DNA of 64,000 bases from Rhodococcus sp. H36-A4. Its GTDB lineage: Bacteria; Actinomycetota; Actinomycetes; Mycobacteriales; Mycobacteriaceae. The stretch is from the NCBI RefSeq assembly GCF_027158005.1, contig NZ_JAPVLQ010000001.1, positions 434,001 through 498,000 on the forward strand, given 5' to 3'. The first letter of the stretch is position 1. Each line of letters begins with the position of its first letter. The notes under the pieces are model-generated. The model did no database searches and was not told where the DNA came from. It was given only the letters and a program-made list of their open reading frames with translations. The position numbers and the translations under genes are program-made. Positions 18,655 through 27,420 of the stretch are shown here, one piece after another.

Positions 18655-20003
18655 CGAGCCGGGGCGAGAAACGCAGCGAGCGCGGCGGCGTAGGCAGCAA
18701 CGTCGGACGCGCCCATCAACTCGCGCGCCGAGTGCATCGCCAACTGCGGCGCCCCGACGTCGACGGTGGACACGCCTGTGCGCGAGGCGGTGATCGGCCC
18801 GATCGTGGACCCGCACGGCAGGTCGGCGCGATGGACGTAGCGCTGTAGCGGCACCCCAGCCTGATCGCAGGCCAACGCGAAGGCCCCGGCGCCCACGGAA
18901 TCGGTTGCGTACCGAAGGTTCTGGTTGACCTTCAACACCGGTCCGCCGCCGAGTTCGATGCGGTGCGCGGGCTCGTGTCGATCCGGGTAGTTTGGGTGCG
19001 TAGCGTGCGCCATATCGCCTGAGGCACAGATGGAAGCGGCCATCGTTCGCAGGAACTCCTCGCGTCCCCCGCCGCGCCCGAGCACGATTCGCTCCAACAC
19101 TGTGTTGAGCAGATCGGAGAAGGCGCCGCGATCGGACATGCTGCCGACCTCCTCGTGATCGAAGAGGGCCAGCACCGGAGTCGCGGTGGTCGGGTTCTCC
19201 ACTGCCGCAATCAAAGCCTGCGTTCCGGCGTAGCACGTCGCCTGGTTGTCCAGACGCGGAGCGCTGACCAACTCGTTCTCGACACCGACGACTGCGCTCG
19301 GCGCCAGGTCGTGCGTCATGAGTTCCCAGCCGAGCACCGCAGACGGATCCACTCCTTCGCGCTCGGCGACGTATCCCAGGAACGATCGGGGTGAATTGCC
19401 CAGTCCCCAAACAGCGTTGACGTGACGCTGCGGATCGAGGGTGACGCCCTTGCGATCCTCGGACAGGTGGATCGCCAACTGCGGTACGCGGAGGATGGGT
19501 TCGTCGATCTTGACGAGCACTTCCCTCAGTCCGTTGCCGTCTCGAACACTCAGCCGTCCGGAGATTCCTAGGTCGCGGTCGAGCCACGAGTTGAGCCAGG
19601 CACCGCCGTACGGCTCGAGACCGACAATTTGCCACCCCGCCGACTCGAGGTCGGGGTTTTGCTTGACGCGCAGGTTCGGGCTGTCGGTGTGTCCGCCGAC
19701 GATACGGAATCCGCCGGGAGTGGAGCCTGCGGAATGACCCGAATCGCCGGGAGTGGAGCCGGAGAGACCGGGCTCATGAGAGTCGCTCTCAGTGGACCAT
19801 GCCACCAGCGAGCCGCCACGAATCAGGTAGTACCGCCCTACCTCCGTCGGCCAGGCTGCGGTCTCCTCGACGCGGACGAACCCGACTTCTTCGAGTTGCA
19901 CCGACACCGTGCGGCACACGTGGAAGGGCGACGGCGAGACGTCGACGAAGTTGCACAGACCGGCGGCAGTCGCATTGGAATCACTGAACGGCATGGGGAC
20001 CAT
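18651..20003 (-). CDS. apeB: M18 family aminopeptidase
   Basis: A cytosolic zinc aminopeptidase of the M18 (aspartyl aminopeptidase-like) family, 450 residues. Metal-binding motifs are [30 protein letters not shown] and [13 protein letters not shown]. It probably removes N-terminal residues in peptide turnover; M. tuberculosis PepC (Rv0800) is the counterpart I recall. About residues 77-97 form a Gly/Ser/Pro insertion built from an 11-codon duplication (STPG repeated). The second ATG at 19994 is an equally good start. It lies between VOC/purQS upstream and purL downstream on the same strand. Confidence 0.88.
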   Translation of the reverse strand: MVPMPFSDSNATAAGLCNFVDVSPSPFHVCRTVSVQLEEVGFVRVEETAAWPTEVGRYYLIRGGSLVAWSTESDSHEPGLSGSTPGDSGHSAGSTPGGFRIVGGHTDSPNLRVKQNPDLESAGWQIVGLEPYGGAWLNSWLDRDLGISGRLSVRDGNGLREVLVKIDEPILRVPQLAIHLSEDRKGVTLDPQRHVNAVWGLGNSPRSFLGYVAEREGVDPSAVLGWELMTHDLAPSAVVGVENELVSAPRLDNQATCYAGTQALIAAVENPTTATPVLALFDHEEVGSMSDRGAFSDLLNTVLERIVLGRGGGREEFLRTMAASICASGDMAHATHPNYPDRHEPAHRIELGGGPVLKVNQNLRYATDSVGAGAFALACDQAGVPLQRYVHRADLPCGSTIGPITASRTGVSTVDVGAPQLAMHSARELMGASDVAAYAAALAAFLAPAR

Positions 20004-20158
20004 TGTGTCAGCTGCGGCGTCGAACAGATCAAGTCACATACGACCGGATCGCGTGGCGGCCCCAACCTGGCTTCACCATTCCCAACACCCACGGAATGGC
20101 TTCTGCACCGTCGAAAATGCCGCGCACTCGGCGCGCGCCGGCTCCCGGACCGTGACGG

Positions 20159-20509
20159 CTAGTGCGCTCCTGAAATGCAGAAAACGTTGCCGTCGGGATC
20201 GGCGAAGGTCACCCACGTGAAGTCGCCCATCGTGTGCTCGGCCACCTCGGATGCACCCGAAGCCACGAGCCGAGACCGCTCAGCCGCGAGGTCGGACGTC
20301 GTCAGATCCAGGTGGATCCGATTTTTGCCGGGCGTCGGCTCATCGACCTTCTGGAATGCGAGGCGGTACGGCACCGACGGCAGAACGACGGTGTAGAACC
20401 AGCCGTCGTTCTCCTCGTCGATGCGGCCGTCGGTCTGCTCGGCCCACCACCGCGCGAGCGGGCCGGGGTTCGAAGAATCGAACGTGATCATCGCCGGAGT
20501 CAGAGTCAT
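20159..20509 (-). CDS. VOC (glyoxalase/bleomycin-resistance fold) protein
   Basis: A 116-residue single-domain protein with the paired beta-alpha-beta-beta-beta layout of the vicinal-oxygen-chelate fold, including ITFDSSNPGPLARWWAE, KNRIHLDL and FTWVTFADPDGNVFCI. Such proteins are metalloenzymes or binding proteins. The substrate cannot be told from sequence. It lies on the minus strand 29 bases after purQ. The 155-base gap between it and the peptidase holds nothing I can identify. Confidence 0.75.
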   Translation of the reverse strand: MTLTPAMITFDSSNPGPLARWWAEQTDGRIDEENDGWFYTVVLPSVPYRLAFQKVDEPTPGKNRIHLDLTTSDLAAERSRLVASGASEVAEHTMGDFTWVTFADPDGNVFCISGAH

Positions 20510-20538
20510 GCCCGGAGATTAACCGAGGCCACCGACAA

Positions 20539-21216
20539 CTACGCGGAGACGATCGCGTCGAGCGCCGAGTAGAAGATGCCGAGACCGTCGTCGCTCGGGC
20601 CGGTGAGGGGCTCGGTCGCGTGCTCGGGATGCGGCATGAGTCCGACGATCCGACCGTTGGCCGAGGAGATACCGGCGATTGCGCGTTGCGAACCGTTAGG
20701 GTTGGAACCGCTGTAGCGGAACACGACTCGGCCTTCGCCCTCCAGCTCGTCGAGAACCTCTTCGGAGGCCTGGAATCGACCTTCGGCGTTCTTGACGGGG
20801 ATGAGTATCTCGGCGCCGCTCTCGTAGCGCGAGGACCACGCGGTGTTGCTGTTCTCCACCTTCAGCCACTGGTCGCGGCACACGAAGTGCAGATCCTCGT
20901 TACGCGTCAGAGCACCTGGCAGCAGACCTGCTTCGCAGAGAATCTGAAAGCCGTTGCAGATACCGAGGACGGGCATGCCGCCTTCTGCTGCCTTGACGAC
21001 GGATTCCATGACGGGTGCGAACCGGGCGATGGCGCCGGCGCGCAGATAGTCACCGTAGGAGAAGCCGCCCGGAACGACTACCGCGTCGACGTTCTTCAGG
21101 TCGGCGTCCGCGTGCCACAAGCTGACGGCCTCGCCGCCTGCCAACGTGACCGCACGGGAGGCGTCGACGTCGTCGAGAGTTCCGGGAAAGGTGATGACAC
21201 CGATACGAGTGCTCAT
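20539..21216 (-). CDS. purQ: Phosphoribosylformylglycinamidine synthase I (glutaminase subunit)
   Basis: PurQ releases ammonia from glutamine for PurL. The 225-residue class I amidotransferase has the [17 protein letters not shown] start region, the nucleophile Cys in VLGICNGFQ and the His/Glu pair in GLMPHPEHA. Its ATG overlaps the purS stop as ATGA, so the two are translated together and probably made in equal amounts. Confidence 0.95.
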   Translation of the reverse strand: MSTRIGVITFPGTLDDVDASRAVTLAGGEAVSLWHADADLKNVDAVVVPGGFSYGDYLRAGAIARFAPVMESVVKAAEGGMPVLGICNGFQILCEAGLLPGALTRNEDLHFVCRDQWLKVENSNTAWSSRYESGAEILIPVKNAEGRFQASEEVLDELEGEGRVVFRYSGSNPNGSQRAIAGISSANGRIVGLMPHPEHATEPLTGPSDDGLGIFYSALDAIVSA

Positions 21217-21449
21217 GCGAGACGGGTCACTTTCCAGTCCTCGATGACCGTGTTCGCGAGCAGCGATTCAGCAATTTTTTCCAGCTCGGCGTCGTCGACA
21301 CTGTCATCGACCTCGAGCTCGAAACGCTTGCCCTGACGCACATCGGACACACCTGCGATCCCGAGACGCCCCAGCGCGCCTGTGATGGCCTGACCCTGGG
21401 GGTCGAGAATTTCGGTCTTGGGCATGACGTCGACAACAACACGGGCCAC
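21213..21449 (-). CDS. purS: Phosphoribosylformylglycinamidine synthase subunit PurS
   Basis: The small (78 aa) bridging subunit of the PurLQS complex. The sequence [20 protein letters not shown] and then [15 protein letters not shown] is characteristic. The open frame extends to 21683, but GTG 21449 has AGGAG eight bases upstream and gives the family start. A TAGACT -10 (21492-21487) lies upstream. It overlaps purQ by four bases. Confidence 0.93.
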   Translation of the reverse strand: MARVVVDVMPKTEILDPQGQAITGALGRLGIAGVSDVRQGKRFELEVDDSVDDAELEKIAESLLANTVIEDWKVTRLA

Positions 21450-21486
21450 GTGAGAGCTCCTCGAGATATAGGTACCGGCAGGTGAG

Positions 21487-21492
21487 AGTCTA
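21487..21492 (-). promoter_or_regulatory. -10 element (TAGACT) of purSQ
   Basis: TAGACT on the minus strand, 38 bases before the purS GTG; third occurrence of this hexamer in front of a purine gene in the window. Confidence 0.4.
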
Positions 21493-21524
21493 CGCAGGCA
21501 CTGCCGTGCGGATGACACTGCGTT

Positions 21525-21530
21525 TACTGT
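21525..21530 (+). promoter_or_regulatory. -10 element (TACTGT) for leaderless MBL-fold gene
   Basis: TACTGT ends six bases before the ATG at 21537, supporting that start rather than the GTG at 21534. Confidence 0.35.
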
Positions 21531-21536
21531 GGGGTG

Positions 21537-22181
21537 ATGCGGCTGACTCACTTCGGACATTCCTGCCTCCTCGTCGAACTCAACGGGACGACCGTCCTCT
21601 TCGATCCCGGCAACTTCTCCCACGGATTCGACGGCATCACCGATCTCGACGCCATCCTGATCACTCACCAGCACCCCGATCACGTGGATCTCGAGCGCCT
21701 GCCGTCATTGGTGCAAGGCAATCCGAGGGCGGCGCTCTACGCCGACCCGATGACGGCGTCGCAGCTCGGCGAACGCTGGACGGCGACGCACCCGGGGGAT
21801 GTGTTCGGGGTCGGCGGCATCCAGGTGACCGGAGTCGGCGGCACTCATGCGGTGATTCACCCGGACCTACCGGTGATCGACAACACCGGTTATCTCCTCG
21901 GAACTCCCGAGAATCCGTCCCAGTTGTTGCATCCTGGCGATTCACTGTTCGTCCCCGAGCAGAAGGTGGACATTCTCGCGCTCCCCGCCGCGGCGCCGTG
22001 GATGAAGCTCTCCGAAACCGTCGACTTCCTACGCGCAGTCGCGCCCCGCACGGCCTTCCCGATCCACCAGGCCATCATTGCCGAGCAGGCCCGCGGGATC
22101 TACTACGGGCGCTACAAGGAGTTGGCCGACGAGAACACCGAATTCCGGACCTTCCCGGAAGAAGGTTCGATCGAGCTCTAG
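21537..22181 (+). CDS. MBL-fold metallo-hydrolase (UlaG-like)
   Basis: A 214-residue metallo-beta-lactamase fold protein. The metal site reads THQHPDHVD, with later histidines in GGTHAVIH, the HPGDSLF Asp and PIHQAI. The short form without extra domains resembles UlaG-type or Rv0786c-like hydrolases; the substrate is unknown. It diverges from purSQ. Its stop codon overlaps the stop of the facing lipoprotein gene, the two sharing CTAG at 22178-22181. Confidence 0.8.
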   Translation: MRLTHFGHSCLLVELNGTTVLFDPGNFSHGFDGITDLDAILITHQHPDHVDLERLPSLVQGNPRAALYADPMTASQLGERWTATHPGDVFGVGGIQVTGVGGTHAVIHPDLPVIDNTGYLLGTPENPSQLLHPGDSLFVPEQKVDILALPAAAPWMKLSETVDFLRAVAPRTAFPIHQAIIAEQARGIYYGRYKELADENTEFRTFPEEGSIEL

Positions 22182-22825
22182 GACCCCGTCACCTCGACGG
22201 GAAGCGCGTCCAGCATCGTCACCGACGACCCATCCCATTGGTAGCGGATCAATGCGGGACCGCCGCTCGGGTTGGCGTTGGCATCGTCACCGACGAGCCA
22301 GCGGTACCCGACGGTGATGGTGTCGACGGACTGCGAGTCGACGAACGTGAATGCGTACGGCTCGGACGTTCCGGTGCCGAGGTAGTCGCCGTCGGCGAAG
22401 AACAACACCTGCACCGGCGAGCTGGCGGTACCGCCTGACGTATCGGCGCGAACCCAGGTGAACGACCCACACGGGTCACCGATCTCCGTTGCCACCCACG
22501 GAACGCCGTCGAAGTACTGCAGCAGTGAGGCGAGAGCATCGGTCACTGTCGTCGAGGCAAGATCCAAGCAGACGGGATATTGCGAACCGGGCGTACGCGT
22601 GGCAGGCGCAGCCTCGACGCTCGGCGCCCCTTCCGTTCTCTCGCCGGGCGGGCGATCCTCGATGATCGGCGGGAGTGCCCCAGGCGAGGGCACGACGGTC
22701 TGCGGCACATTCTGTTGTCCAGGCGCCGCCGAGGATTCCGGGGCTGGAGTCGCCTTCCCGTCCTCGGAATTCCCGCACGCCACCAAGGCCATGACGCTGA
22801 TCGCTACGAGAAGAAGTCGTTTCAT
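22178..22825 (-). CDS. LppP/LprE-type lipoprotein
   Basis: A 215-residue exported lipoprotein. The signal peptide MKRLLLVAISVMALVAC ends in the lipobox LVAC, with lipidation expected on Cys17. A Pro/Ser/Ala-rich linker to about residue 80 is followed by a folded domain with PVCLDLASTTVTDALASLL and GDPCGSFTWVRA. Two cysteines in this domain could form a disulfide. The domain resembles the mycobacterial LppP/LprE family, whose function is not established. It ends tail-to-tail with the MBL gene. Confidence 0.78.
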   Translation of the reverse strand: MKRLLLVAISVMALVACGNSEDGKATPAPESSAAPGQQNVPQTVVPSPGALPPIIEDRPPGERTEGAPSVEAAPATRTPGSQYPVCLDLASTTVTDALASLLQYFDGVPWVATEIGDPCGSFTWVRADTSGGTASSPVQVLFFADGDYLGTGTSEPYAFTFVDSQSVDTITVGYRWLVGDDANANPSGGPALIRYQWDGSSVTMLDALPVEVTGS

Positions 22826-22913
22826 GTCGCCACCTGCGATATCGGTTGCTCAGTCGAGGATTACATCCCGCGAACCGAATGGTCCGTTACAGCAAGGGAT
22901 ACACCGCTGACGG

Positions 22914-23612
22914 CTATGCGGCTCGGCGAACCGTCCGCACGTGCTCGTAGACGCCAGGCACCGCCCCGCTGTAGAGCGCGAGGTCGATCGCGTCGAGCAT
23001 CGCCCGGCGCGGCCCGCTACACCCGAGTTGCTGTGCGCTGACGGCCAATCGCACCAGGCCGTCACGTCGAGCTGCGCGGCCCGCACCGATCACGAGCGCC
23101 CTGCACCACCACGGTTCGGCCTTCATGCCCTCCCCGATACCGAGAACTCGTCCCCGCTCGGCGGTACCCGTTTCCAGGTCTCGAATTGCATTGATACCGG
23201 CGATCATTCGAAACCCGGCACCCGGCAATGCCGACACTGAGCCAGGCGAAGCAAGCCACCGGGGCGGCGCGAAAACCCTTGTCCGCAAGCCGGTCTCCTC
23301 CATGACACGATCAGCAGCCATGAGCCGCAGCCGGGCCTCGTGGCGCGGCAGGGCAGCGAACTCGGCGCGGCGACGCTTGGTTGCCGCCTGATCGTAACCG
23401 TGCAGGACGATGGCGTCCCCACCGTCGCGACGGCCCCGAAGCCATTGCTGGGTAGCGGAATCCTTCACGAGCCGGTATTTGTCCTTCAGCCGGGGCGCGA
23501 CGAGCAACGAGAGTGGCACCGATCGCGAGTCGAGTTCATGGGCGAATTCCGCAGCGTAGTCGCGGGTGTCGTCTCTGATTCCACTTACCGAAACGATCAG
23601 TGCTCCAGACAT
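22914..23612 (-). CDS. DUF2334 (polysaccharide-deacetylase-like) protein
   Basis: A 232-residue protein with SVSGIRDDTRDYAAEF at the start, IVLHGYDQ in the middle and VFAPPRWLAS later. These are the spaced Asp/His/Pro motifs of DUF2334, a branch of the NodB/carbohydrate-esterase fold. The start ATG 23612 gives MSGALIVSVSG, the expected first strand; six codons upstream are optional. Deacetylation of a cell-surface sugar is the family-based guess; the substrate is unknown. Confidence 0.7.
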   Translation of the reverse strand: MSGALIVSVSGIRDDTRDYAAEFAHELDSRSVPLSLLVAPRLKDKYRLVKDSATQQWLRGRRDGGDAIVLHGYDQAATKRRRAEFAALPRHEARLRLMAADRVMEETGLRTRVFAPPRWLASPGSVSALPGAGFRMIAGINAIRDLETGTAERGRVLGIGEGMKAEPWWCRALVIGAGRAARRDGLVRLAVSAQQLGCSGPRRAMLDAIDLALYSGAVPGVYEHVRTVRRAA

Positions 23613-23667
23613 GACTCGAGCCTCGCGCACCAGGGTGAACGAGGCTCGACATCAGCATTGACCGTGT

Positions 23668-24174
23668 CTAAACGGCGATGGTCTCTTTCGGCAGGATCTT
23701 GTCGATCGCTGCGAGAACTTCGGGTGCATCGGGTTCGGTGCGGGGACGGAACCGGTTGGTGACAACGCCGTCGGGCGAGATCAGGAACTTCTCGAAGTTC
23801 CACTGGATGTCGCCTGCCGTGCCGTCCGCGTCTTCGACTTTGGTGAGCTCGGCGTAGAGCGGGTGCCGGTTCTCGCCGTTGACATCGACCTTCTCGAACA
23901 TCGGGAAGGTGACGCCATAGGTGGTGGAGCAGAACGATTCGATCTCTTCGGCTGTGCCGGGTTCCTGTCCACCGAACTGGTTGCAGGGGATGCCGATTAC
24001 CGACAAGCCCTGTGCCGCGTATTCGGTGGCCATCTTTTCGAGGGTGGAGTATTGAGGGGTCAGGCCGCACTTGGATGCGACGTTCACCACCAACACTGCT
24101 CGGCCTGCGTACTCATCGAGCGTGGTGGGCGCTCCGCCCAGCGTGTTGATGCCGATGTTCTGAACTTCAGTCAT
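23668..24174 (-). CDS. gpx: Glutathione peroxidase family protein (thiol peroxidase, Cys type)
   Basis: A 168-residue non-selenium GPx. The peroxidatic Cys36 is in NVASKCGLTPQYS, the Gln in CNQFGGQEPG and the Trp/Asn pair in IQWNFEKF, which together give the catalytic tetrad. Bacterial Cys-type GPx usually draw electrons from thioredoxin; actinobacteria lack glutathione, so that is likely here. The ATG at 24174 gives the normal N-terminus MTEVQNIGIN; the frame to 24261 runs into the terminator hairpin and is not used. Confidence 0.92.
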   Translation of the reverse strand: MTEVQNIGINTLGGAPTTLDEYAGRAVLVVNVASKCGLTPQYSTLEKMATEYAAQGLSVIGIPCNQFGGQEPGTAEEIESFCSTTYGVTFPMFEKVDVNGENRHPLYAELTKVEDADGTAGDIQWNFEKFLISPDGVVTNRFRPRTEPDAPEVLAAIDKILPKETIAV

Positions 24175-24225
24175 GCCGACGAACTTACCTGTGGTTATCG
24201 CGGGAAGGGGAACCGACCATATGAA

Positions 24226-24258
24226 AAGAGAACGACCCTCGGTGAGGGTCGTTCTCTT
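24226..24258 (-). terminator. Rho-independent terminator downstream of dctA
   Basis: A perfect 15-bp stem (24226-24240 with 24244-24258, loop GGT) with a GACCCTC core. Read on the minus strand it ends in TTTTC, so it probably stops dctA transcripts before gpx. Confidence 0.8.
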
Positions 24259-24260
24259 CA

Positions 24261-24298
24261 TTTCCGAACCGGGCGACTTCGTTTCCGAACCGGGCGAC
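24261..24298. repeat. 17-bp direct repeat, period 21
   Basis: TTTCCGAACCGGGCGAC occurs at 24261-24277 and again at 24282-24298, between the terminator and the dctA stop. Function unknown. Confidence 0.8.
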
Positions 24299-24324
24299 GT
24301 GGGGTGCGCGGCGCCCGGCAGGTA

Positions 24325-25731
24325 TCAGACCCTGGCCGCCTCCTTCTCGAGTCCGACGCGCTCGACCTGCTCGAGCTGCTTGTCGTCCTCCGGGAGGTGA
24401 TCGTCGACCATGGTGGTCTCGTCGAACGGCAAGTTGCCGTCGAGAACTGTTTTGACGCGGGATGCGTCGATCGTCTTGGTCCACGTGCCCACCAGCAGGG
24501 TGGCGACGGCGTTGCCGGAGAAGTTGGTCACTGCACGAGCTTCGGACATGAAGCGGTCGATTCCGACGATGAGGCCGATGCCGTCGAGCAACTCGGGGCG
24601 GTGACTCTGCAAGCCGCCGGCGAGCGTGGCGAGACCGGCACCGGAGACGCCTGCGGCACCCTTGCTGGCGATGATCATGAAGAGCAGCAACGAGAACTGC
24701 TCCGGGATCGACAGCGGCAGGTTCATGGCGTCGGCGATGAAGATCGATGCCATCGTCAGGTAGATGGCGGTTCCGTCCAGGTTGAACGAGTATCCGGTCG
24801 GAACAACGATTCCGACGGTGGTGCGCTCGACACCGACATGCTCCATCTTGGCGATCAGCCGCGGCAGCGCCGACTCAGAGGAGCTGGTGGCGACGATGAG
24901 CAGGTATTCACGGGCCAGGTATTTGACCAGCTTGAAGATCGAGAAGCCTGCGACGAAGCGGAGAATCAGGCCGAGGAAGCCGAAGACGAAGATGGCGCAG
25001 GTGATGTAGAACGCCAACATCAGGGTGCCGAGTTGGATGACGGCGTCGAATCCGGTCGCGCCGACGACGCCTGCGATGGCACCGAAGGCGCCGATCGGGG
25101 CGAGCCAGAGGATCATCGTCAAAATACGGAAGACGAGTTTCTGCACTGCGCCGATGCCCTTGAGGATGCCTTCGCCCTGCTTGCCCATCGCTTGGAGGGC
25201 GAAGCCGACGAGGATTGCTACGAACAGGGTCTGCAGCACCGAGCCTTCGGTCAGCGAGGACAGGAGCGTCTCCGGAATGATGCCGGCGATGAAGTCCATC
25301 GTGCCGCCCGCGCCCTCCGCGGTGGCCGCGTACTTGTCACCTGCGCCACTGGCTGGGATGTTGAGCCCGCTGCCTGGCTGGATGAGGTTGCCGACGACCA
25401 TGCCGATCCCGAGGGCGATGGTCGACATAGTGAGGAAGTAGGCGAGAGCCAGTCCGCCGACCTTGCCGACACTGGCCGCGGCTCGCACCGATCCGATGCC
25501 GAGGACGATGGTGCAGAAGATTACCGGACTGATCATCATCTTGATCAAGCTGACGAACAATGTGCCGAGCACCGCCAGGTCGACGCCGACTTCCTTCCAC
25601 AGCAGACCTACGATGACGCCGGCGACCACCGCGATGATCACGGCGATGTACAGCCAATGCGTTTTGTCCCGCTTCGTCTTGGGCTTGGGTGGCGGGGTCT
25701 GGCTTGTGTCAGCGTCGATGCTGGTAGTCAT
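24325..25731 (-). CDS. dctA: C4-dicarboxylate:cation symporter DctA
   Basis: A member of the dicarboxylate/amino acid:cation symporter family, expected to import succinate, fumarate and malate with protons or sodium. The 468-residue protein starts with a polar Pro/Lys-rich tail, then the first membrane helix (HWLYIAVIIAVVAGVIVG). It shows the conserved SSESALPRL serine hairpin, PTGYSFNLDGTAIYLTMA and ASKGAAGVSGAG motifs. ATG 25731 is preferred to the open frame's 25770. The gene faces a CitA/DcuS-like two-component system, its likely activator. Confidence 0.93.
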   Translation of the reverse strand: MTTSIDADTSQTPPPKPKTKRDKTHWLYIAVIIAVVAGVIVGLLWKEVGVDLAVLGTLFVSLIKMMISPVIFCTIVLGIGSVRAAASVGKVGGLALAYFLTMSTIALGIGMVVGNLIQPGSGLNIPASGAGDKYAATAEGAGGTMDFIAGIIPETLLSSLTEGSVLQTLFVAILVGFALQAMGKQGEGILKGIGAVQKLVFRILTMILWLAPIGAFGAIAGVVGATGFDAVIQLGTLMLAFYITCAIFVFGFLGLILRFVAGFSIFKLVKYLAREYLLIVATSSSESALPRLIAKMEHVGVERTTVGIVVPTGYSFNLDGTAIYLTMASIFIADAMNLPLSIPEQFSLLLFMIIASKGAAGVSGAGLATLAGGLQSHRPELLDGIGLIVGIDRFMSEARAVTNFSGNAVATLLVGTWTKTIDASRVKTVLDGNLPFDETTMVDDHLPEDDKQLEQVERVGLEKEAARV

Positions 25732-25755
25732 TGATACATCCTCTGTGACAGATGA

Positions 25756-25771
25756 AGTGAGTTGAATCACG
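25756..25771. promoter_or_regulatory. CRP/GlxR-like site in front of dctA
   Basis: GTGA-GTTGAA-TCAC is the central part of the TGTGA-N6-TCACA consensus, with both outermost bases different. It ends 25 bases before the dctA ATG, where it could repress. Carbon-source control of dctA by a cAMP regulator is plausible but unproven. Confidence 0.3.
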
Positions 25772-25866
25772 CCGTGCTAGGGATCGATGCTGGTGTAGAT
25801 CCAGGCCACAGTCACGAATACGTTCATTCTGTTCACGGTTCTACTATTCATTCGAGGTGACCTGAC

Positions 25867-27420
25867 ATGACCAAGCGTTCGACGAGCGTCGCAGGGCAGG
25901 TGTTGCTCTTGCAGCTGGCGGTCATTGCGGTCGTCGTTTTCGCCGGCGGCGTACTCACCGTTCTGAACGAACGCTCCAACAGTGACGAGGCGACTTCCCG
26001 AGAAGTCGTCGCGGTGGCTGTCAGCATTGCCAACGAACCGTCGACGCCGATGGCAATCGCATCGGATGACCCGACGGCAATTTTGCAGCCCGAGACGGAA
26101 CGTATCCGGAAGATCACCGGAGTCGACTTCATCGTTGTCATGGCACCGGACCGCACCAGATTCACGCACACGACCGTCGACCTGATCGGTAAACCGTTCA
26201 GCGGCAACATCGATGACGCGCTGCGCGGTGAGACCATCACCGAGACGTACGTCGGGTCGCTCGGTCCGTCGATCCGTTCGGTCACCCCGGTCACCGATAC
26301 CTCGGGAAATATCGTCGGCCTCGTCTCGGCGGGCGTCACCCGCGCGAAGATCAGCGAACAGTTCGTTCGCGGTCTACCCATGATTTTCGCCGTCGTACTT
26401 TCGGGATTCGCTGTCGCAGCAGTTGGATCGATACTCCTGAGTCGCCGTCTGCGGCGTCAGACGCTGGGGATGGCGCCGGCCGAGTTGCGCACTATGTACG
26501 GCCATCACGACGCCGTTCTCCATTCGATCGGCGAAGGTCTCGTCGTCTTCGGCGACGGTGAGAGCGCCGAACTCGTCAACGACGAAGCGCGTCGACTTCT
26601 CGACCTCGAGGACGGGCCGGTGACGCGGGCCTCGCTGCCGGAGTCGATGCAGTCGATGGACACCGGAATCGTCCGCGGCGAACTTCATCTCACCGATTCC
26701 AGGGTCCTGTTCGTCAACCAGGATCCGGTGATGTGGGAGGGCACTCGGCTGGGCCAGGTACTCAGCATCCGTGACCGCACCGAACTGCAGAACATCATGG
26801 GCGAACTCGACTCGGTCCGCAGCTTCGCCGAATCGCTCCGCTCACAGGCCCATGAATCGGCGAACCGTCTGCACACGGTCATCACCATGGTCGAGCTCGG
26901 CCGCTCCGAAGAAGCTGTCGAGTTCGCAACCGCCGACCTGGAGTTGTCTCAGCATCTGATCGACCGATTGATGGCATCCGTGCAGGAACCTGCACTGGCA
27001 GCACTGCTGCTCGGCAAGATGAGTCAGGCCGCCGAACAGGGCGTGGAGCTGACCGTCACCGAGGACACTGCGCTCGGACCCGTGGGCGTGCTGACGCCGC
27101 GTGAATTGGTGACCGTGGTGGGAAATCTGATAGACAATGCGATCGATGCCTCGAAAGAATCCGAACAACCGTGGGTCGAAGTGACGGTCCGTGACTCCGA
27201 TGAAGTCCTCATCGTTCGTGTGGCCGACAGCGGCCCCGGAATGTCACCGGAAAAATTGCGTGCCGCAATGACCCGCGGCTATTCGACGAAGGCCGATTCG
27301 CGTGGACTCGGACTCGCGTTGGTCACCCAGATCGTCAATCGCCACCGCGGAGAGATGACGTCCGAGGTCACCTACGGTTCGGTGCTTCTCGCCCGCATCC
27401 CGGCCGGGGACCGCTCGTGA
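25867..27420 (+). CDS. CitA/DcuS-type sensor histidine kinase
   Basis: A 517-residue membrane kinase. A first membrane helix (about 11-33), an extracytoplasmic PDC/Cache sensor (to about 170, with the family GKPFSGNIDDALRG and SVTPVTDTSGNIVGLVSAG motifs) and a second helix (about 173-195) are followed by a PAS domain, an H-box of the DcuS type (AHESANRLHT) and an HATPase with NLIDNAIDAS and GLGLALVTQI. Such kinases sense C4-dicarboxylates or citrate. It diverges from dctA and overlaps its response regulator as GTGA, so control of dctA is the natural role. Confidence 0.9.
   Translation: MTKRSTSVAGQVLLLQLAVIAVVVFAGGVLTVLNERSNSDEATSREVVAVAVSIANEPSTPMAIASDDPTAILQPETERIRKITGVDFIVVMAPDRTRFTHTTVDLIGKPFSGNIDDALRGETITETYVGSLGPSIRSVTPVTDTSGNIVGLVSAGVTRAKISEQFVRGLPMIFAVVLSGFAVAAVGSILLSRRLRRQTLGMAPAELRTMYGHHDAVLHSIGEGLVVFGDGESAELVNDEARRLLDLEDGPVTRASLPESMQSMDTGIVRGELHLTDSRVLFVNQDPVMWEGTRLGQVLSIRDRTELQNIMGELDSVRSFAESLRSQAHESANRLHTVITMVELGRSEEAVEFATADLELSQHLIDRLMASVQEPALAALLLGKMSQAAEQGVELTVTEDTALGPVGVLTPRELVTVVGNLIDNAIDASKESEQPWVEVTVRDSDEVLIVRVADSGPGMSPEKLRAAMTRGYSTKADSRGLGLALVTQIVNRHRGEMTSEVTYGSVLLARIPAGDRS

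Noticed and set aside
23863-25734. 623-codon plus-strand frame
   Set aside because: It is antisense to gpx and dctA and has no start signal or recognisable domain.
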